Assembly (NCBI RefSeq): GCF_019397265.1
Contig: NZ_CP068985.1
Coordinates: forward strand, 434,001 to 498,000
Source of the DNA: Nonomuraea coxensis DSM 45129
GTDB taxonomy: Bacteria > Actinomycetota > Actinomycetes > Streptosporangiales > Streptosporangiaceae
Direction of reading: 5' to 3'
Length of the DNA stretch: 64,000 nt
Shown here: positions 28,581 through 36,643 of the stretch, in pieces
How the letters are laid out: every line of letters starts with the position of its first letter
Numbering within the stretch: position 1 is the first letter of the stretch
Notes under the pieces: model-generated
Databases searched by the model: none
Seen by the model: only the letters and a program-made list of their open reading frames with translations
Told to the model about the DNA's origin: nothing
Translations under genes and position numbers: made by a program

Positions 28581-29048
28581 TCACGATAGTACTCGTTTGT
28601 CTCGGTTGGGGGTGACGCCTGATCTGCGGGAGGCCGGTCGAAGAAGTCCGGCTGAGCAGCACATTACGGGGTGAGGCGCAGCGCTGCCACCGGCCACCGA
28701 CGCCAAGACGGGCGGCCCGGTGGCCTGCCATCCGTGAGCTCGGATGGATGGTCGAGACGCAGCCGGCGTACGCGCAGGCGGCGTGACCGCAGCGCGGTCT
28801 GCCGGGGCAGGATCGACATCGGCGTGGCGAGGTGGTCCTCGGCATGGGCCGCGGTGGCGGCGCAGGGGCAGGCCGAGCCGTTGCAGGCCGCGGATGCGTT
28901 CCAGCCGTGACAGCTCGGCCGCGCCGTACCAGCGATAGCCGGTGGACAGGTCCACCGCGGCGGGAGCCAGCAGCCCGATCTTGTCGTAATGGCGCAGGGT
29001 GCGTTCGGACACGCCGACCATCCGCGCCAGTTGACCGATCCGCCACAC
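28581..29048 (-). pseudogene. MerR-family regulator, frameshifted after the DNA-binding domain
   Basis: The first ~60 residues are a normal MerR winged helix (IGQLARMVGVSERTLRHYDK, LLAPAAVDLSTGYRWYGAAE, LSRLERIRGLQRLGLPL). After LPLRRHRG the frame turns into Pro/Arg/Ala-rich sequence unlike the dimerisation helix, while a family-like HLATPM stretch appears in another frame. A small indel near 28855-28870 is the simplest reading, leaving at most a DNA-binding stub. It starts with GTG preceded by GGGGAGGAG, and is divergent from another broken gene. Confidence 0.65.
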
Positions 29049-29070
29049 CGTGGCTCCTCCCCGGCAGGTT

Positions 29071-29093
29071 GACTTTGTCCCTGCGGCAAGGTC
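29071..29093. promoter_or_regulatory. Candidate MerR-type operator between merR and a divergent remnant
   Basis: Imperfect dyad GACTTTGTC-CCTGC-GGCAAGGTC, 7 of 9 arm positions paired. A TTGACT at 29069-29074 overlaps its left arm, the way MerR sites lie between -35 and -10. No good -10 follows at 19 bp, so the promoter may be degraded like the genes on both sides. Confidence 0.4.
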
Positions 29094-29108
29094 CTGGCGT
29101 CACCGCCC

Positions 29109-29401
29109 ATGACCGATGCGAACCCTCGTACCCGGCTTGCCGGTGTCCTGCTGGTGACCTCGTTGGTGGCCATGATCGCCGGTACGGCCATCGCGGTGCC
29201 ATCGGGGTTGACCCTGAATCCGGCCGACCCTGCCGCCGCGCCGGCCGCGGTGGCGGAGCGGTCCGGACTGCATCTGACCGAGCCGGCCTTCGACGTGCTG
29301 GGCTGGAACAGCTCGGGTACGCCCTCCACCTGTCCATCATGATCTGGTACGGGGCGCTGGGCCGGCGGTACCTGCGGAGCCGGGCGCGCCCTTCTGACTG
29401 A
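29109..29401 (+). pseudogene. Membrane protein remnant with internal deletion
   Basis: The 5' frame gives a start-like N-terminus with one helix (TRLAGVLLVTSLVAMIAGTA) and continues to FDVLGWNSSG. A second frame then gives LGYALHLSIMIWYGALGRRY, which looks like the last helix and basic tail of a small multi-helix protein, ending at 29401. The pieces suit a ~200-residue DUF4386-like membrane protein that lost its middle. Family assignment is tentative. Confidence 0.5.
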
Positions 29402-29475
29402 CCCGGCTGGGGCCTGCCGGCCGCCTTCGGTTCCGGGCCGGCTCGGGAGGGTGCCGCCGGGTTGCGGTCGTCGGG

Positions 29476-30006
29476 TCAGGGTTGCCCGGTGGATGGGCTG
29501 GGGGTGGGTCGTTCGGGGCGGGGCCGGCGGAGTCTCAGCAGGCCGGTGACGGTCACCGGTACGAGCGCGACATGGCACAGCGCCAGCGCGAGCTTGCTGG
29601 TGGTGTCGAGATCGGCGGGAAGGGTCATGAGGGGGACGGTTCCGAGGGCGAGCGCCGGGGCGATGACCAGCGCTGCGGGCACCACCCATCGCCAGACGCG
29701 GGCGAGTGCCGCCACCATCGTCATCCCCACCAGCAGCGGCAGGACGGTGAAGCCTGCGACGGTGAGCGCGTCGACCTCGGCGGGCCGGCCGGCGGCGGTG
29801 AACAGGAAGTCGCCGCCGGCGGCGCGTCCGAGGCCGTAGATGGCGAGGTTGAGGATCAGGGCGGCGGCCACGGTGACGGCCACGGTGGCGGCCACGGTGA
29901 CGGCGGGGATGGCGTGGCCGCGTGCGGCAGGGGCGGGCGGTGGCCGGTCGGGGGCGGTCCTGGGGGCGTTCGTGCGGCTCTCCGCGCTGCCCGGTCCCCG
30001 TGTCAC
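29476..30006 (-). CDS. Four-helix membrane protein, DUF6069-like
   Basis: A 176-residue protein starting at a GTG that overlaps the SRPBCC gene stop by 4 bp. A Pro/Ala-rich N-terminus is followed by four hydrophobic stretches: AVTVAATVAVTVAAALILNL, FTVLPLLVGMTMVAALARVW, VPAALVIAPALALGTVPLM and LALCHVALVPVTVTGLL. This arrangement is typical of small DUF6069 proteins. It is the last gene of an ArsR-SRPBCC-membrane operon; its role is unknown. Confidence 0.65.
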   Translation of the reverse strand: MTRGPGSAESRTNAPRTAPDRPPPAPAARGHAIPAVTVAATVAVTVAAALILNLAIYGLGRAAGGDFLFTAAGRPAEVDALTVAGFTVLPLLVGMTMVAALARVWRWVVPAALVIAPALALGTVPLMTLPADLDTTSKLALALCHVALVPVTVTGLLRLRRPRPERPTPSPSTGQP

Positions 30007-30473
30007 GGCTGCCGCCGCTCGCCGCGCAGGTACGTCTCGATCCGCTCGAACGCGCCGGCCCAGACCTCCCGTACGAAGAAGTCGCGCAGCTCGGGCGCCG
30101 GGAATCCGGCCTGCACCACGGTGAGGAGGGTCCCGTCGGTGTGCTCGTCGAAGGTGACCTCGATCGTGGTCGTCATGGTCATGCCGTCGGGGCTGGTGCC
30201 GGTGGACTCGGTGACCAGGCGGCGCGGGCGGTCGATGACCAGGAAGGTCTGCGTCTCGCGGAACAGGGTTTCGGCGTTCGGCCCCCACACGGCGGTCTGC
30301 CGGCCTCCGACGCGCAGGTCCACCTCGATCTCCACGATGCCGGGCTCCTCGTCGAGGATGCTGAACCAGATCTTCTGCTTCTCGGCGTCGGTGTAGGCGT
30401 CGAAGACCTCTTCGGGGGTCGCGGGCAGGACGCGGCTCATGCGGAGCTCGGCGGTTTCGGTGTTCTGGGTCAT
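30003..30473 (-). CDS. SRPBCC (AHSA1-like) domain protein
   Basis: A 156-residue START-like fold protein. Features are ELRMSRVLPATPEEVFDAYT, DLRVGGRQTAVWGPNAE and the C-terminal VREVWAGAFERIETYL helix. Such proteins bind hydrophobic ligands and are commonly encoded directly after an ArsR regulator, as here (ATGA overlap). The ligand is unknown; a ligand-linked role with the ArsR protein is inferred from the arrangement only. Confidence 0.85.
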   Translation of the reverse strand: MTQNTETAELRMSRVLPATPEEVFDAYTDAEKQKIWFSILDEEPGIVEIEVDLRVGGRQTAVWGPNAETLFRETQTFLVIDRPRRLVTESTGTSPDGMTMTTTIEVTFDEHTDGTLLTVVQAGFPAPELRDFFVREVWAGAFERIETYLRGERRQP

Positions 30474-30805
30474 CGGTCGTCTTCCTTCCTGAGGGTGAAG
30501 TAGGCGTCGAGGCCGTCGAGCCGGCGTTCCCAGAGCCGTTGGTAGAACCTGATCCAGGACATGGCGTCCTCCAGTCGTTCGGCGCCCAGGCGGCACTGCC
30601 GTGATCGTCCGACCTTCTCCGTGGTGACCAGCCCGGCGTTCTCCAGGACGTGCACGTGCTTCTTCATGCCGGTCAGCGACATGTCGAACGGTTCGGCCAG
30701 CTCGCCGATCGAGGCGGGACCCTGGCCGAGGCGGATGAGGATCTGTCGTCGCGTCGCGTCCGCCAGGGCGGCGAACGTCCGGTCAAGGACCTCTTGCTGA
30801 ACCAT
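30470..30805 (-). CDS. ArsR-family transcriptional regulator
   Basis: A 111-residue winged-helix repressor: FAALADATRRQILIRLGQGP, ASIGELAEPFDMSLTGMKKH and VHVLENAGLVTTEKVGRSRQ. It lacks the Cys metal-site motifs of metal sensors, fitting the SRPBCC-linked subgroup. A GTG at 30814 lies inside the predicted -10 and cannot be used if that promoter is real; ATG 30805 is 8 nt after the -10, implying a leaderless transcript. It heads a three-gene operon. Confidence 0.87.
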   Translation of the reverse strand: MVQQEVLDRTFAALADATRRQILIRLGQGPASIGELAEPFDMSLTGMKKHVHVLENAGLVTTEKVGRSRQCRLGAERLEDAMSWIRFYQRLWERRLDGLDAYFTLRKEDDR

Positions 30806-30841
30806 ATGGTTCACTGTAGCTCACTGAACCAAAAGGTTCAA
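30798..30841 (-). promoter_or_regulatory. ArsR operon promoter with two TGAACC-N4-GGTTCA operators
   Basis: Two perfect dyads, TGAACCATATGGTTCA (30798-30813) and TGAACCAAAAGGTTCA (30825-30840), are 27 bp apart centre to centre. On the minus strand TTGAAC (30836-30841) and TACAGT (30813-30818) are -35 and -10 elements with 17-bp spacing. The distal dyad overlaps the -35 and spacer; the proximal one covers the +1 and start codon. Strong autorepression by the ArsR protein is the natural inference. Confidence 0.8.
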
Positions 30842-30864
30842 TGAGCGGTGCGAGAGGTGACGGC

Positions 30865-31448
30865 TTACAGGAGGCGCAGGCGTTCCTCGTACCCGGGCTT
30901 CGGGGTGAAGACGACCATCAGCGGTCCCGGGGGCGGCTGGAGCGGGTAGGCGTCCCATTCAACGGCGATGTCGCCGACGTGTGGAACTCCTCGTCGAACA
31001 GCGTGAGGAGCACGTTGCGCCGGTCCGGGGGCCGCTCGCCGGGATCGCCGAGCAGCGCCGCGGCCAGGTCGTTCCAGGCGAGCAGGTCGAGGTGCCGGGT
31101 GGCCACGAACGCCGGCAGGTCGATCGCCGCCAGCAGCAGCCTCGCGTTCCTCGGCACCCGGTCCGCCGTGCGGCCGGCCGGCGGCCGTGGTCCCCGGGCC
31201 AGTTGCGCCAGCCTCGTCAGGTGGCGTCGTTCCACCTCGTCCAGGGCGAGCACGTCGGCGATGGCGTTCAGCACGGCGTCGGAGGGGCGTGCGTTCCTGC
31301 CCTGTTCCAGGCGCTGGTAGTAGTCGGTGCTCAGCCCGGCCAGGGCCGCGACCTCTTCGCGTCGCAGCCCCTCGACCTTCCGCCTCGGGCCGGGTTCCAG
31401 CCCGAGGTCCTGCGGCGTGGTCCTCGCGCGCCGGGAACGGAGGAACAT
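30865..31448 (-). pseudogene. XRE/MmyB-type regulator with internal deletion and frameshift
   Basis: The N-terminal ~150 residues match the XRE-MmyB family: LRREEVAALAGLSTDYYQRL, EQGRNARPSDAVLNAIADVL, the ligand domain NDLAAALLGD and LLTLFDEEFHT. Normally ~100 more residues follow. Here the frame breaks near 30990 and the family's C-terminal end (PGPLMVVFTPKPGYEERLRLL-like) reappears in another frame to 30865. About 60-80 residues of ligand domain are missing. It probably encodes no working ligand-binding protein. Confidence 0.68.
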
Positions 31449-31582
31449 CCCGAGCTGCCGAGGCGGAAGGGCACTCCGGGGACTGGTACCAGTGTGAGCT
31501 GACCCCGACGGCCTGGATCCTCGACGAACGCTGAGGCGCGCGCGAGCGATGAGTTCGGGGCCGGAAATCGGTCCAAGAGGGC

Positions 31583-31960
31583 ATGAGCACTCAGTCGAGC
31601 ACGTACGCCATCCAGCCGATCCTCTGCACCGCCGACCTGGAGCGGTCGCGGTCCTTCTACGTCGAGGTGTTCGGCGCGGAGGAGCACATGCGGGTGCCCG
31701 GCGACGACGGGCCGTTCTCCGTGGAGCTCCGGATGGGCGGCGCCGGCCTGGGGCTGGTCGCCTACGGGCCGGGGGCCGAGGCCCCGCCGGGCCGGGTCGT
31801 CGTGGCCGTGTTCGTCGACGACGTGGACGCGCTGCTGCCGTTGGTCGAGAAGGCCGGCGGGAGGGTGCGCGGCCCCGCCGACGACATGCCGTGGGGTCAG
31901 CGGGTCGCCCACGTCACCGATCCTGACGGCAACCTGATCAACCTGACCCAGCGGCTCTGA
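31583..31960 (+). CDS. VOC (glyoxalase/bleomycin-resistance-like) protein
   Basis: A 125-residue vicinal-oxygen-chelate protein with two beta-alpha-beta-beta-beta units: YAIQPILCTADLERSRSFYV and VVVAVFVDDVDALLPLVEKA, ending in VAHVTDPDGNLINLTQ with the usual metal-ligand region. Substrate unknown; it could be a lyase, dioxygenase or binding protein. Confidence 0.82.
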   Translation: MSTQSSTYAIQPILCTADLERSRSFYVEVFGAEEHMRVPGDDGPFSVELRMGGAGLGLVAYGPGAEAPPGRVVVAVFVDDVDALLPLVEKAGGRVRGPADDMPWGQRVAHVTDPDGNLINLTQRL

Positions 31961-31975
31961 GGCCGGATCGCCGGG

Positions 31976-32509
31976 TCATGTGACGTGGGCGGCGATGGCG
32001 CGGGCGCAGTCGAGCGGTCCCGCCAGGGAGGTGTCGATCTCCACGTCGTACGACACGCCCTGGTGGACCGTCGTCGCCTGGGACGCGGCCATGCCCGCGG
32101 GGCGGTCGCCGCGCGCCGCCTCGCGCTCCGCGGCCACCGCGGGGTCGCAGCGTACGCCGACCCACAGCACGCCCAGCCCGGCGAGGGCCTGCCGCCACCG
32201 CTCCTGGGAGTCCGGGCCGCCGATGAACACGTCGTCCACCACGACGCGGGCGCCGGCGCGCGCCATCGCCGCGATGCCCGCCGTCCACGCGCCGTCGAGG
32301 ATCTTGAACTCGGGCCCGACGACCACGCTGCCGTCGGGGGCGTAGTCGAGGCCCGCGTCGGAGTCCCGCAGGGAGGGCGGCAGCGCCTCGACCATGGTGT
32401 CGACCGAGAAGGCGAGCCACGGGTCCGGCAGGACCTCCTGCAGGGACCGGGCGATCGAGGTCTTGCCCGAGCTGGAGCCGCCGTTGAGAACGATCACCTG
32501 AGTGGTCAT
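31976..32509 (-). CDS. Chloramphenicol phosphotransferase-like P-loop kinase
   Basis: A 177-residue protein with Walker [19 protein letters not shown] (residues ~7-24), the catalytic-Asp region [13 protein letters not shown] (Asp37 by count), and [11 protein letters not shown] and [20 protein letters not shown]. This is the CPT family, in which the founding enzyme phosphorylates the 3-OH of chloramphenicol. Many homologues act on unknown substrates, so resistance is not implied. Confidence 0.78.
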   Translation of the reverse strand: MTTQVIVLNGGSSSGKTSIARSLQEVLPDPWLAFSVDTMVEALPPSLRDSDAGLDYAPDGSVVVGPEFKILDGAWTAGIAAMARAGARVVVDDVFIGGPDSQERWRQALAGLGVLWVGVRCDPAVAAEREAARGDRPAGMAASQATTVHQGVSYDVEIDTSLAGPLDCARAIAAHVT

Positions 32510-32536
32510 CGCGCCATCGTACGGGCTGCGGGCGCC

Positions 32537-33217
32537 TCAGCGGCCGGCGGCGGCCAGCCCGGACCTGACGGCCTCGGCGGGGGCCGGCACACCCGGCGAC
32601 TCCCAGAAGTTCGCGGCGCCACCCGCGTACGGGTCGCCGTAGACGGGCGTGCCCGGCTGGAACCGCCGGCCTTCCGCCAGGGGCCCCGCGTCCACCACGT
32701 CGTAGCCGATCGCGTCGAGGAACGCGGCCGCCTCCTCCTTGGCCGCCGCGTCGTCACCCGCGATGGGCAGGGCGCTGCGGTCGGCGGCGCCGGCGGGCCT
32801 GGCCAGCGCCGCGAGGTGCCGGAAGAAGATGTTGTTGAAGACCTTGACCACCCGCGACTCCGGCAGGTGCCGCTGGAGCAGCTCGCTCGACGTGGCCGAG
32901 TCGTCGTCGAGCTCGGGGAACCGCCCGTCGCGCTCCGGGTAGTAGTTGTTGGTGTCGAGTACGGTCTTGCCGGCGAGCGGCTCCACCGGCACCTCGCGGT
33001 ACGCCTTCAGCGGGACGCTCACCACCACCAGGTCGCCGGCCGCCGCGGCCTCCGCCGCCGTGGCCGCCCGCGCCTTCGGGCCGAGCTCCCCGACGAGGTC
33101 CCGCAACGTCTCGGGACCTCGCGAATTGCTGAGCACCACGTCGTAACCGGCCGCGACGGCGAGCCGGGCGACGGTGCCGCCGATGTGTCCGCTGCCGATG
33201 AGAGCGATAGTCGTCAT
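32537..33217 (-). CDS. NADPH-dependent F420 reductase-like oxidoreductase
   Basis: A 226-residue protein with N-terminal dinucleotide motif IALIGSGHIGGTVARLAVAA, followed by VVLSNSRGPE, DLVVVSVPLKAY and TVLDTNNYYPERDG. This is the NAD(P)-binding F420-dependent oxidoreductase-like group (COG2085). Whether it uses F420 or only binds NADP cannot be told from sequence. Confidence 0.8.
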   Translation of the reverse strand: MTTIALIGSGHIGGTVARLAVAAGYDVVLSNSRGPETLRDLVGELGPKARAATAAEAAAAGDLVVVSVPLKAYREVPVEPLAGKTVLDTNNYYPERDGRFPELDDDSATSSELLQRHLPESRVVKVFNNIFFRHLAALARPAGAADRSALPIAGDDAAAKEEAAAFLDAIGYDVVDAGPLAEGRRFQPGTPVYGDPYAGGAANFWESPGVPAPAEAVRSGLAAAGR

Positions 33218-33259
33218 GGTTGCTCTATCACCGGGAGACGCCCCGGCATTCCCGGAGCG

Positions 33260-33631
33260 TCATCCGGCGGCGGCGAGCTCCTCCAGCGCGGCCAGGGACG
33301 GCAGCTCGGAGGGCCGGCCCGCCGGCACCTGGCCCGCCCGCTCGTCCTCGGGCCCGCCCGCCCAGTGCCGCAGGGCCGCGAGCGGGGTGACGCCGTTGGC
33401 CTTCGCCCAGCGCAGGCGCCGCGTCCAGGCCACGGCGGCGTCCAGGGCCGGGTCTCCGGCCTGCTCGCGGGGCACGTACTGGGCGGCGTCGTCGGTGGTC
33501 GCGGCCCACAGGTAGCCGATGACGACGTCGTCCTTGACGACCGGCACGTAGCGGACGGGGGAGGCCGTCGTGCGTGGATAGGAGTCGGGGGCCCAGACCG
33601 TCCGGAACGCGGGCTCGTCCTTCAACGACAT
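33260..33631 (-). CDS. Hypothetical protein, candidate immunity protein of the NUDIX-ART toxin
   Basis: A 123-residue soluble protein with no motif I recognise. It begins MSLKDEPAFRTVWAPDSYPR, has a strand-rich segment VRYVPVVKDDVVIGYLWAAT, then an alpha-helical part (AAVAWTRRLRWAKANGVTPL) and an Ala/Glu-rich tail. It starts 16 bp after the stop of the large toxin gene on the same strand, the position expected for an immunity gene. Function is inferred from position only. Confidence 0.55.
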   Translation of the reverse strand: MSLKDEPAFRTVWAPDSYPRTTASPVRYVPVVKDDVVIGYLWAATTDDAAQYVPREQAGDPALDAAVAWTRRLRWAKANGVTPLAALRHWAGGPEDERAGQVPAGRPSELPSLAALEELAAAG

Positions 33632-33647
33632 CGTTCACCCTCCTCCG

Positions 33648-35816
33648 TCAGGGCCCGGGGTCCTCAGGCAGCACCCAGCCGTAGACGTGCCACGTGCCGT
33701 TCACCCGTCGCACGTCCTCGGCGAACCACGATACGCCGGCGCCCAGCAGGAGCTCGTTCTCGTTCAGCGAGCTGATGGGATTCAGGTAGAAGGCCGGGGT
33801 GCCGGGCGGCACGCGCAGGTGCAGTTCGACGTTCCGCCCGAACACCACGTGCTTGCCGAGGTTCGTCGAGAAGAAGCCCGGGTCGCGTTGCACGGTTCCG
33901 GGAAGCTCCTGGATGGGCACCGTGAACAGGTCCTTCGTGAGATCCACCGCCCGGAACACGTCGATCGTCTCCGGGACGGGCTGGCGGCGCAGGACGTCGC
34001 TGAGCAGCTCGATCTGCCGTGTGATCCGTCGCCTGCTCCCCTCGATCTCGTTCGGCGCGTAGCGGTGGAAGATGTCGTCACCTCTGCGCAGGTAGCCGTT
34101 CATCTCCCGGTATCCGCTGGCGGAGTAGTGGCGGGCCGCCTCCCGCTCTGCCTCCGTCATGTCCCTGAGCACGGGCTGCCAGACCGTCTCCCCGAACGAC
34201 GTGTCGACGAGGCGGGCGCCGAAGGGCGCGTCCCGGGGGATGTGCGCGGCCGGCGCGCTGTAGTAGAGGCCGGACTCGGTGCGGCGGATGGTCTGCTCCA
34301 GCGACGGCCTCGGCCCTTCGGTGGACAGCCCCGAGTAGGTGGAGAAGTCCACGGGCGGCTTGAGCCGGCGTTCCGTCCCCGTCGCCACGTAGTGGTCCTT
34401 GGGCGGTGGGGTGGCGGGCGCGTCGTGGTACAGGTCCAGGATGTCCGGCAGGGCCTTGGCCAGGGCGGGGTGCAACTGATCGCCGTTCGCCATCCGGGCG
34501 ATCTCCGGCAGGGTGAACCACCGGGCGGCGCTGGCCTCGAAGGTGTCGAGCTTCGGCGTGAACGTCGGCCCGTCGGCGGCCAGGTTGGTGTACTTCCAGC
34601 CGTTCCCTCCGACCTCCACGGTGTGCTCGCCCTTGAGCTGGAGCTTGTCGAGGTAGCTCTGGTCGACGCCCAGCTCCTCGCTGAGCTCGCGGGCGGCGCC
34701 GTTCACCGGCCTTTCGAGGCTTTCCAGGGCGCCGCCGGGCAGCTGCCACTTGCCGGCGTTGGAGACGTTCTGGCTCTGCCGCATGAGCAGGTAGCGCGGC
34801 TCCAGCTGGTCGGTGCTGCGGATGAGGACGCCCGCGGCGCCGTACCTGCCCCAGAGGCCGCCGTCCACGTAACCGTCGCCCGACCTGCCGGGATTGTCGA
34901 GGATGCGGAACGGGCCGGGCGGCTGATCGCGCACGGTGCGGGGCTTGGAGCCGGAGAACGTGGTGCGGTCGGCGTGCGCGGTCGAGCCCGTGCCGGGCCG
35001 GCCGGGCGCGAACGGGCTCCAGCTCGCCCAGTGGGCGTCGGCGCCGCCCACCAGGCCCGAGGTGAAGCTCTTGAAGAGCCTCTCCGAGTTGAACTGCCCG
35101 CTCGCGAGCTGCATGGTCAGGTCCGTGCTCAAGCTGGCGTAACCCGACCTGTACATCAGGCCCAGCAGCGACCGAGCGGGCAGGAGCCCGGTGAAACCCG
35201 TCAGGAACGTGCCCAGAAGGGCTCCCGTGCCGCCCGACTTCAGGACCTGCTCCCAGTCGAGGTGGTCGCGCCGCGACTGGGACGCCTGCACCGCCACGTC
35301 CATACCGGCCATCAGGCCGGCGAACAGGCCGATGTTGATGAGTAATCGCCTGGCGAGCTGGGCGATGGCCAGCCGGGTGAGCTGGACGCGGGCTCCGATC
35401 GAGGCGAGCGACATCGCTCCCCAGGGTCCCGTCGCGGCCGCCAGCAGCCAGCCGATCTGGACGATCATGAACCAGACGGAGACCTCGATCATCCGTTTCG
35501 TGTACTGGACCTGGATGCCGAGGTTGTTGTAGTAGAGCGCGGCCGAGACGAGCTGCTCGATGAGCTCCTTGAGCGTCGGGTCGGACACGTACTGGACCCG
35601 CTCGACGTACTCCTTGAGCGCGTCGCCGTCCCAGTCGTCCCCCGGCCGGGTGAAGAACTGGGAGGTCTCCTCGTTCAGGATGGCCTGGGCGGTGAGCGCG
35701 CAGGCGTCTGCGATCCGGAAGCAGCCGTCCTCGTCGCCTTCCGGCCAGTCGGTGCCGACGGCGAAGCCGACGTACGGCTTCGCCCAGTCAGGCACGAGGA
35801 AACCGTCGAAACCCAA
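33648..35816 (-). CDS. Polymorphic toxin: WXG-like N-terminus, NUDIX hydrolase and ADP-ribosyltransferase domains
   Basis: A 722-residue protein. Residues 1-~270 form a WXG100-like/type VII trafficking domain (VPDWAKPYVGFAVGTDWPEG, DALKEYVERVQ) with hydrophobic helices. Residues ~325-470 are a NUDIX domain whose box (~360-382) fits GX5EX7REUXEEXGU exactly (GALESLE...REL SEELGV). Residues ~560-722 are an arginine-type ADP-ribosyltransferase: R in VFRAVD (~620), S-T in PGFFSTN (~650), E-x-E in LNENELLLG (~687). TTG start 6 bp after the WXG-like gene. Likely secreted by type VII; modification of a protein target in rivals is inferred. Confidence 0.82.
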   Translation of the reverse strand: MGFDGFLVPDWAKPYVGFAVGTDWPEGDEDGCFRIADACALTAQAILNEETSQFFTRPGDDWDGDALKEYVERVQYVSDPTLKELIEQLVSAALYYNNLGIQVQYTKRMIEVSVWFMIVQIGWLLAAATGPWGAMSLASIGARVQLTRLAIAQLARRLLINIGLFAGLMAGMDVAVQASQSRRDHLDWEQVLKSGGTGALLGTFLTGFTGLLPARSLLGLMYRSGYASLSTDLTMQLASGQFNSERLFKSFTSGLVGGADAHWASWSPFAPGRPGTGSTAHADRTTFSGSKPRTVRDQPPGPFRILDNPGRSGDGYVDGGLWGRYGAAGVLIRSTDQLEPRYLLMRQSQNVSNAGKWQLPGGALESLERPVNGAARELSEELGVDQSYLDKLQLKGEHTVEVGGNGWKYTNLAADGPTFTPKLDTFEASAARWFTLPEIARMANGDQLHPALAKALPDILDLYHDAPATPPPKDHYVATGTERRLKPPVDFSTYSGLSTEGPRPSLEQTIRRTESGLYYSAPAAHIPRDAPFGARLVDTSFGETVWQPVLRDMTEAEREAARHYSASGYREMNGYLRRGDDIFHRYAPNEIEGSRRRITRQIELLSDVLRRQPVPETIDVFRAVDLTKDLFTVPIQELPGTVQRDPGFFSTNLGKHVVFGRNVELHLRVPPGTPAFYLNPISSLNENELLLGAGVSWFAEDVRRVNGTWHVYGWVLPEDPGP

Positions 35817-35822
35817 CGAGGC

Positions 35823-36170
35823 TCACCAGCCCTCGGGGTTCGCGGGATCGTCGCCGGCGTCACCGGGGTTCCCGTGGTCCTCGGCGTCCTCGTAGTTCCG
35901 CGCGTTGCCGCGCAGCCCGTCGCGGAGGCGCTCCATCTCATCGATGTGGGCCCAGAAGGCGTTGAAGACCGCGTCCTCGATCTTGTAGCGCTCCTTGGCC
36001 AGCGCCTCGCCGTACTGGTCCCGCCCCAGGGGGTTGCCCTCCACGGTGAAGGTCCTGGACAGTCGCTCACGCAGGTCGTGAAGCAGGTCGACGGTGTAGT
36101 CGGCCCGTGCGGAGCGGGACCGCAGGCCGCTGAAGACGGCGTGGTAGCCGTGCTGGGGCGGGCTACCCAC
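35823..36170 (-). CDS. Small WXG100-like helical protein, possible T7SS partner
   Basis: A 115-residue protein starting at GTG and overlapping the YbaB-like gene by 8 bp. Two helical stretches, DYTVDLLHDLRERLSRTF and AFWAHIDEMERLRDGLRGNA, flank a short turn, with an acidic Asn/Asp/Pro-rich tail. The size and helical hairpin resemble WXG100/ESX-like partners, although the turn reads FW rather than a clean WXG. Operon position just before a WXG-like toxin supports a chaperone or co-secretion role. Confidence 0.55.
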   Translation of the reverse strand: MGSPPQHGYHAVFSGLRSRSARADYTVDLLHDLRERLSRTFTVEGNPLGRDQYGEALAKERYKIEDAVFNAFWAHIDEMERLRDGLRGNARNYEDAEDHGNPGDAGDDPANPEGW

Positions 36171-36567
36171 GCTTCTTCTCCCCTTCCTGCGGCGGCTTGA
36201 CCGGCTGGGGCAGGAAGGACTCGATGCTCGCCCCCTCGCCGAAGACGTCCTCCAGAGGGATGCCCTCCGGCATGAACGGCGCCATGAGCTCCTTGGTCTG
36301 GCCGGCCACCCGGCCGGTGGCCGCGCCGATCTGCTCCATGATGGCCCTGGCGAGCTCCGAGGGCGACAGCTTGCGGTACACCCGGGGGTCGAGCCTGATG
36401 TTCTGGACCTGGCCACGGGGCCCCACGGTCACGCTCACCATCCGGTCGCGGGACTCGGCGGTCACGGCCAGCTCGGACAGCTTCCCGTACGCCTCACGCA
36501 GTTGGGCGGCCTGCCGGTTGTACTCCTTGGCCAGCGCCTCGATGTTCAGCCGGAACTCCTCGTTCAA
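36163..36567 (-). CDS. YbaB/EbfC-family protein of the toxin operon
   Basis: A 134-residue protein: LAKEYNRQAAQLREAYGKLS (long N-terminal helix), DRMVSVTVGPRGQVQNIRLD (family strand-turn-strand) and LSPSELARAIMEQIGAATGR. YbaB-like proteins open many actinobacterial operons that encode WXG-like secreted toxins, as here. They may act as DNA-binding or secretion-associated factors. It has an extra ~35-residue Pro-rich C-terminus. Confidence 0.78.
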   Translation of the reverse strand: MNEEFRLNIEALAKEYNRQAAQLREAYGKLSELAVTAESRDRMVSVTVGPRGQVQNIRLDPRVYRKLSPSELARAIMEQIGAATGRVAGQTKELMAPFMPEGIPLEDVFGEGASIESFLPQPVKPPQEGEKKRG

Positions 36568-36643
36568 CCAGGTACCTTCCCCCTCGGACGTGCCCTTTTT
36601 TCACTGCCGTAACGGGGACGATATAGGTTGGTGTGTCCCTCTG

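Noticed and set aside
28664..29689. 341-codon minus-strand open frame across the MerR remnant
   Set aside because: Only a short part resembles a MerR continuation; the rest is low-complexity and has no start consistent with the MerR domain.
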